DNA of 9,775 bases. It comes from Pedosphaera sp. Its GTDB lineage: Bacteria > Verrucomicrobiota > Verrucomicrobiae > Limisphaerales > Pedosphaeraceae. The position numbers and the translations under genes were made by a program. Positions 6,741 to 9,775 of this stretch are shown here, in pieces. Position 1 is the first letter of the stretch; the number at the start of each line of letters is the position of its first letter. The DNA lies in contig JAQGPB010000019.1 in NCBI GenBank assembly GCA_028293265.1, forward strand, positions 1 through 9,775. Reading direction: 5' to 3'. The notes beneath the pieces were generated by a model. The model was not told the origin of the DNA. It saw only the letters and a list, made by a program, of their open reading frames with translations, and ran no database searches.

Positions 6741-6847
6741 ACTGCCCGCGTTTCTGGCTCACGAGGGTGCTTTCCCCGCCGGTGGCACAGCCAAACCGGC
6801 TTTGACCAGCAGGATGTAGCCACAATCGGAGCGGTGGAAGCAATGAT
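6741..6847. other. Intergenic spacer with a bulged hairpin
   Basis: Between the 36-residue ORF and the acylphosphatase, GCCGGTGGC (6778-6786) can pair with GCC (6790-6792) and ACCGGC (6795-6800) across loop ACA, with a two-base AA bulge. No T run follows on the minus strand, so it is at best a weak pause or processing site and does not prove that the operon is split here. No promoter boxes are convincing. Confidence 0.3.
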
Positions 6848-6958
6848 TTAATTGCCTTCCGTCCGGCTTTCCTGTTCCCAATGGCTGATATTGCCATGGC
6901 CATCCTGCCACCAGACTATCTCCACACTATAGCCCGTATCCAGAATCTCCGCCATCAT
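6848..6958 (-). CDS. 36-residue small ORF overlapping the VWA gene stop (ATGA)
   Basis: The start ATG (6958-6956) overlaps the TGA stop of the VWA gene (6957-6955) as ATGA, the usual form for translational coupling; a second ATG follows directly. The frame runs 36 codons to TAA at 6850-6848. The peptide starts MMAEILDTGYSVEIVWWQDG and then is polar with a third Trp (27), acidic overall, and has no signal peptide or membrane segment. Its mix of residues is protein-like, but I recognise no family. No clear Shine-Dalgarno precedes it, so it would depend on ribosomes ending the VWA gene. It could be a true small partner protein or a remnant of a longer gene. Confidence 0.45.
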   Translation of the reverse strand: MMAEILDTGYSVEIVWWQDGHGNISHWEQESRTEGN

Positions 6959-9775
6959 TCTTTGCGCCGTTGCGCCCGGCGCTTGGCATCCAACAGGCGG
7001 CTGGTCGTGTTTGCCGGCTCGGCCTTGGGCGCAGGTTCAGGCCCGGGCGGCGGCTTGGCGGGTGTCCCTCCTGGCTGCGGACTTCCCGTTAAAGACGCCT
7101 CATCCTGCGGCAAGGTGACAATCTTTTGCGGCCGGAACAGATTCGCCTGCGCTTCAGCCTGGGCCGGGGCGGTCTGGGTCGAGCGCACCTGTTCGCGCCG
7201 CGACAACAGCGCCGCCAGTGATTCCTCGGCCTCGGGTTCGCGCGGCACGCCCTGCCAGAAGAAAATCCAGCTCCGCACTCGGCGCCAAGCGCGCTGCATT
7301 TCGTCATGGTCAAGCTGGATGCGGCGGATCGCCACATCAAGTGGGAACAACAGCACACACAATCGCAGCAGCCACTCCCACAAATCGCGCGGTTGAAAGG
7401 TCTTTTGGCGGTCATGGAGGAAAGTATTGTCCGCCGGGTCCTCTGGATTCAGAACGCGACCACCGCCGCTCTCGGCGAGGCGGCGCAGCAGGTTGTCGTT
7501 CGGTTCCGAGGAGGCAAATTCCGGCGAATAATTGATGCTCGCGCCGACCACCTGCTGGCCGCGCACGATGCCGTTCGTCTTGTCGAGCAGGCTCAGCATG
7601 TAGGTGCCGACTTCCTTGGTCGGAAATTTGGCTTCGTAATGGCCCGGGCCGGTTTGCTCCAGATGCACCTTCATCTTCTCACCTTTGGGGCTGACGACGG
7701 TGCCTTCCAAATTGAGAAAATTCCGGTAGTTGCCCTGTTCGTCGAGCGCGTCGGTCGAGATCTGTCCCTCTCCTTTGTCCACTGAAACGTCAGTCGTGAA
7801 ATCCGAGTTCTCCAGCCGGCGCAAACTCCATTGCGCGGTTTGCGACCAAAACTGCTGGTATTTGCCCCAGGTCAGCCAGGACTTGGCCCACTTGGCCTTG
7901 GCGTCGGAGGTGAAAGCCACCGAGCGGCCCAAGCCATACTGCCAATGCGCGAGAAGCGGATCGCCCTTGTCCGTCACCAACGGCACTTCGGCGCGTTGCT
8001 TCGGCGTGGTCGCCACGTAGCCGAGCAGCGTCGGATACTCGCCCGGGCCGATGCCGCGGACCAATTCGCTGGACGCCTTCATTTGCGGCTTGAACGGGTC
8101 TTCGTAAATAGCCGACTTCAAAATCACCGCCGCTTCCTTGATGAATATTTGCGGCAGATCATTCGGCGACTTCACGTCGTAATAACGTCCCTTGCCGTGA
8201 TCGGCGATCCAGATCATCGTGTCCGGCCCCGCATGACCGGAGATCAAAACCGTGCTCACGGTGATGCGGTCGCCGACAATGGCCTGCATCAATCCCGCCG
8301 AGGGCGCGCCCGGGTCGCCGTCGCTGAAAACGATGATGTGCTTGAGATTGGCGGTGGATTTTTTCAACCCCTCATGCGCCAGGCCCATGACGCCTTCAAA
8401 GCCAGGCAGGTCGCCCTGGTTCATCCCGGCGATTTGGCGGCCCACTTCCTTTTTGTCGCCGACTTTGGTCATCGGGAAAAGCCAATGCTCGTTGCCGTCC
8501 CAGAGCACGACGCCCATTTGATCCGCCGGCCCGAGCGCTGACAAGACGCCTTGCGCGCAATCGCGTGCCACTTGATTTCCGTTGGCGAATTCCATCCCGT
8601 GCATCACCAGCGCCACCGCGCCGCTGGGCAGCACTTTTTTGCTGTCCAATTCCATGTCCACCGGCAGCGTGCTTTCCAGCGGCGTGCCGCGATAACCGCC
8701 CGCCGCGTAAGTCTGATCGCCCCCGACACACACCAACCCCACGCCGAAATCGCGCACCGCACTTTCAAGCAGCGCCTGCAAATCTTTGCCCAAATCCCCG
8801 GCGGCCACGTTGCTCAGGAAAATCGCGTCGTAGCTTTGCATCTCCGCCAGCGTCGCCGGAAAGCCGTTTATGCCCACGCCTTTGACCCGCAGCCGCGCCG
8901 ATTGCAATGCCTCCACCAGCGGCTTGTCGCCTTCGGGGTCCGATGACACAACCAAAATTTCCGGCTCGCCCTTCACACTCGCGAACGCGCTGGCGCGGTT
9001 GTTCTGCGGCACGGTGTCGCCTGGCGCTTCCACCCGCGCGTCATACGTGTAAAAGCCCGCCTCGGGAAGGGTCTGCGGGAAGGTGAACAGATTTTTACCC
9101 TCGGACAATTCGACGCGTTGTTCACCGAGATATTGATCATTGCGATACAGCCGTATGGTGGCCGGCGTGGCTTGATCAGACTGCAGAAAGATTTTAATTT
9201 CAAAGACCTGGCCTTTTTTCAATTTGGACGGCACGCTCAATTTTTGCATCGCCACGTCGTTGCCGCGTTTGACGCCCATCTTTACCACGTCCATCGTCAC
9301 GCCCAGTTGCCGCGCCGCGAGCACGGCGGTCATGGCGTCGCCAGTGTTTTCATTGCCGTCGGACATCAAGACGAGCCGCTTCTGGCCGGTCTCGGGAAAC
9401 GCCGCGGTTCCCAGACGGATGGCACCCGCGATGTCCGTCCGCTCGGTGCCGACCACGGCCTGGATTTTCTCGACGTCCACGGCGGTGTTGGCCGTTGTCT
9501 CAATGTTCGCCTCGCTGCCGAAAACAATCACGCCGCCTTTGTCCACGGACTTTTTCTTCGAGGTGCTTTTGTTCACGTATTCACGCGCCAAATCCTGTTG
9601 CGGCGACGGAATGCTGTCGGAACGGTCCAGCAGGAAAAACACATTCATACCCTCCAGCGGCCGCAGCCATTGCAAGCCCGCCAGTGCCATGACAAGTGCA
9701 GTGACGACGAAAGCGCGCACGATGAAAGCGGCCCAACGCCGCCAGCGGCTGATCTGCACGTCGCTTTTCCAAGCA
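6955..9775 (-). CDS. Membrane-anchored protein with two VWA domains and a glutamine-amidotransferase-like domain (N-terminus outside window)
   Basis: The frame is open to the window edge. The first in-window start is a GTG at 9759 (residue 1 here), but five codons before it are also open and the family has more N-terminal sequence, so the gene is probably 5' partial. Residues 9-31 are a membrane helix. A VWA domain (38-165) has a full metal site: DRSDS (45-49), Thr108, and Asp134 in LMSDG. A beta domain follows (about 166-265), then a class-I amidotransferase-like domain (266-370; LVCVGG around Cys344 and AGGYRGTPLESTLPV 353-367). A second VWA domain (380-550) keeps VFSDGD (477-482) but has MHGME where DxSxS should be. 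Residues 600-650 hold the family hallmark DPLLAHWQYGLGRSVAFTSD. A second helix (793-813) precedes a Pro/Ala/Glu-rich, basic C-terminal tail. Relatives sit in MoxR/Bat-type clusters and are thought to act in the periplasm on envelope stress or protein assembly; the role here is inferred. Confidence 0.9.
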   Translation of the reverse strand, partial: AWKSDVQISRWRRWAAFIVRAFVVTALVMALAGLQWLRPLEGMNVFFLLDRSDSIPSPQQDLAREYVNKSTSKKKSVDKGGVIVFGSEANIETTANTAVDVEKIQAVVGTERTDIAGAIRLGTAAFPETGQKRLVLMSDGNENTGDAMTAVLAARQLGVTMDVVKMGVKRGNDVAMQKLSVPSKLKKGQVFEIKIFLQSDQATPATIRLYRNDQYLGEQRVELSEGKNLFTFPQTLPEAGFYTYDARVEAPGDTVPQNNRASAFASVKGEPEILVVSSDPEGDKPLVEALQSARLRVKGVGINGFPATLAEMQSYDAIFLSNVAAGDLGKDLQALLESAVRDFGVGLVCVGGDQTYAAGGYRGTPLESTLPVDMELDSKKVLPSGAVALVMHGMEFANGNQVARDCAQGVLSALGPADQMGVVLWDGNEHWLFPMTKVGDKKEVGRQIAGMNQGDLPGFEGVMGLAHEGLKKSTANLKHIIVFSDGDPGAPSAGLMQAIVGDRITVSTVLISGHAGPDTMIWIADHGKGRYYDVKSPNDLPQIFIKEAAVILKSAIYEDPFKPQMKASSELVRGIGPGEYPTLLGYVATTPKQRAEVPLVTDKGDPLLAHWQYGLGRSVAFTSDAKAKWAKSWLTWGKYQQFWSQTAQWSLRRLENSDFTTDVSVDKGEGQISTDALDEQGNYRNFLNLEGTVVSPKGEKMKVHLEQTGPGHYEAKFPTKEVGTYMLSLLDKTNGIVRGQQVVGASINYSPEFASSEPNDNLLRRLAESGGGRVLNPEDPADNTFLHDRQKTFQPRDLWEWLLRLCVLLFPLDVAIRRIQLDHDEMQRAWRRVRSWIFFWQGVPREPEAEESLAALLSRREQVRSTQTAPAQAEAQANLFRPQKIVTLPQDEASLTGSPQPGGTPAKPPPGPEPAPKAEPANTTSRLLDAKRRAQRRKE

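Noticed and set aside
6348..6851. 167-residue plus-strand frame over the acylphosphatase
   Set aside because: It is antisense to a gene with clear catalytic motifs and has no protein-like features.
1..9775. CRISPR array, tRNA, rRNA, transposase, phage or defence gene
   Set aside because: No regularly spaced repeats, RNA gene folds or matching protein motifs were seen on either strand.

Overview
The window looks like chromosomal DNA of a moderately GC-rich Gram-negative bacterium, most likely a verrucomicrobium (Limisphaerales/Pedosphaera-like). This rests on three things. The first gene is a large secreted mosaic protein whose C-terminal module, ending LRFYRAVQLP, is a type I associate with that phylum. 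There is a DUF5069 gene. GC-rich foldback repeats lie between genes. The taxonomic call is inference; there is no rRNA or other marker gene here. No tRNA, CRISPR array, insertion sequence or phage gene was found.

Left part, plus strand (1-3880). A 5'-truncated multidomain secreted protein (tail of a PQQ-like propeller, chitobiase-C-like module, PA14, Ig-like, a diheme cytochrome c region with two CxxCH motifs, a second chitobiase-C-like module, C-terminal beta module) is followed after only 3 bases by a small secreted protein of unknown function. After a 232-base gap holding a 52-base three-stem repeat comes a DUF5069 gene with a clear ribosome binding site. Downstream of it lie four 8-base tandem units and a perfect 13-bp inverted repeat that may end transcription.

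Middle (3881-4604). This stretch is mostly non-coding. It holds a possible 57-residue ribbon-helix-helix-like gene on the minus strand and a second foldback element (4491-4552).

Right part, minus strand (4605-9775). In transcription order: a long membrane-anchored protein with two VWA domains flanking a glutamine-amidotransferase-like domain (its N-terminus runs off the window); a 36-residue ORF whose start overlaps the VWA stop codon as ATGA; an acylphosphatase; a calcineurin-like metallophosphoesterase 10 bases later; and a GT9 heptosyltransferase-like enzyme starting at TTG 35 bases later. The last three are close enough to be one operon. They would link small phosphoryl-hydrolysing enzymes with outer-envelope glycan (LPS core-type) assembly, but a shared pathway is only inferred.

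Nothing here is convincingly a new defence or mobile system. The most interesting items are the ATGA-coupled small ORF, the two different palindromic intergenic elements, the electron-transfer/carbohydrate-binding mosaic protein, and the second VWA domain that has lost its metal-binding motif.
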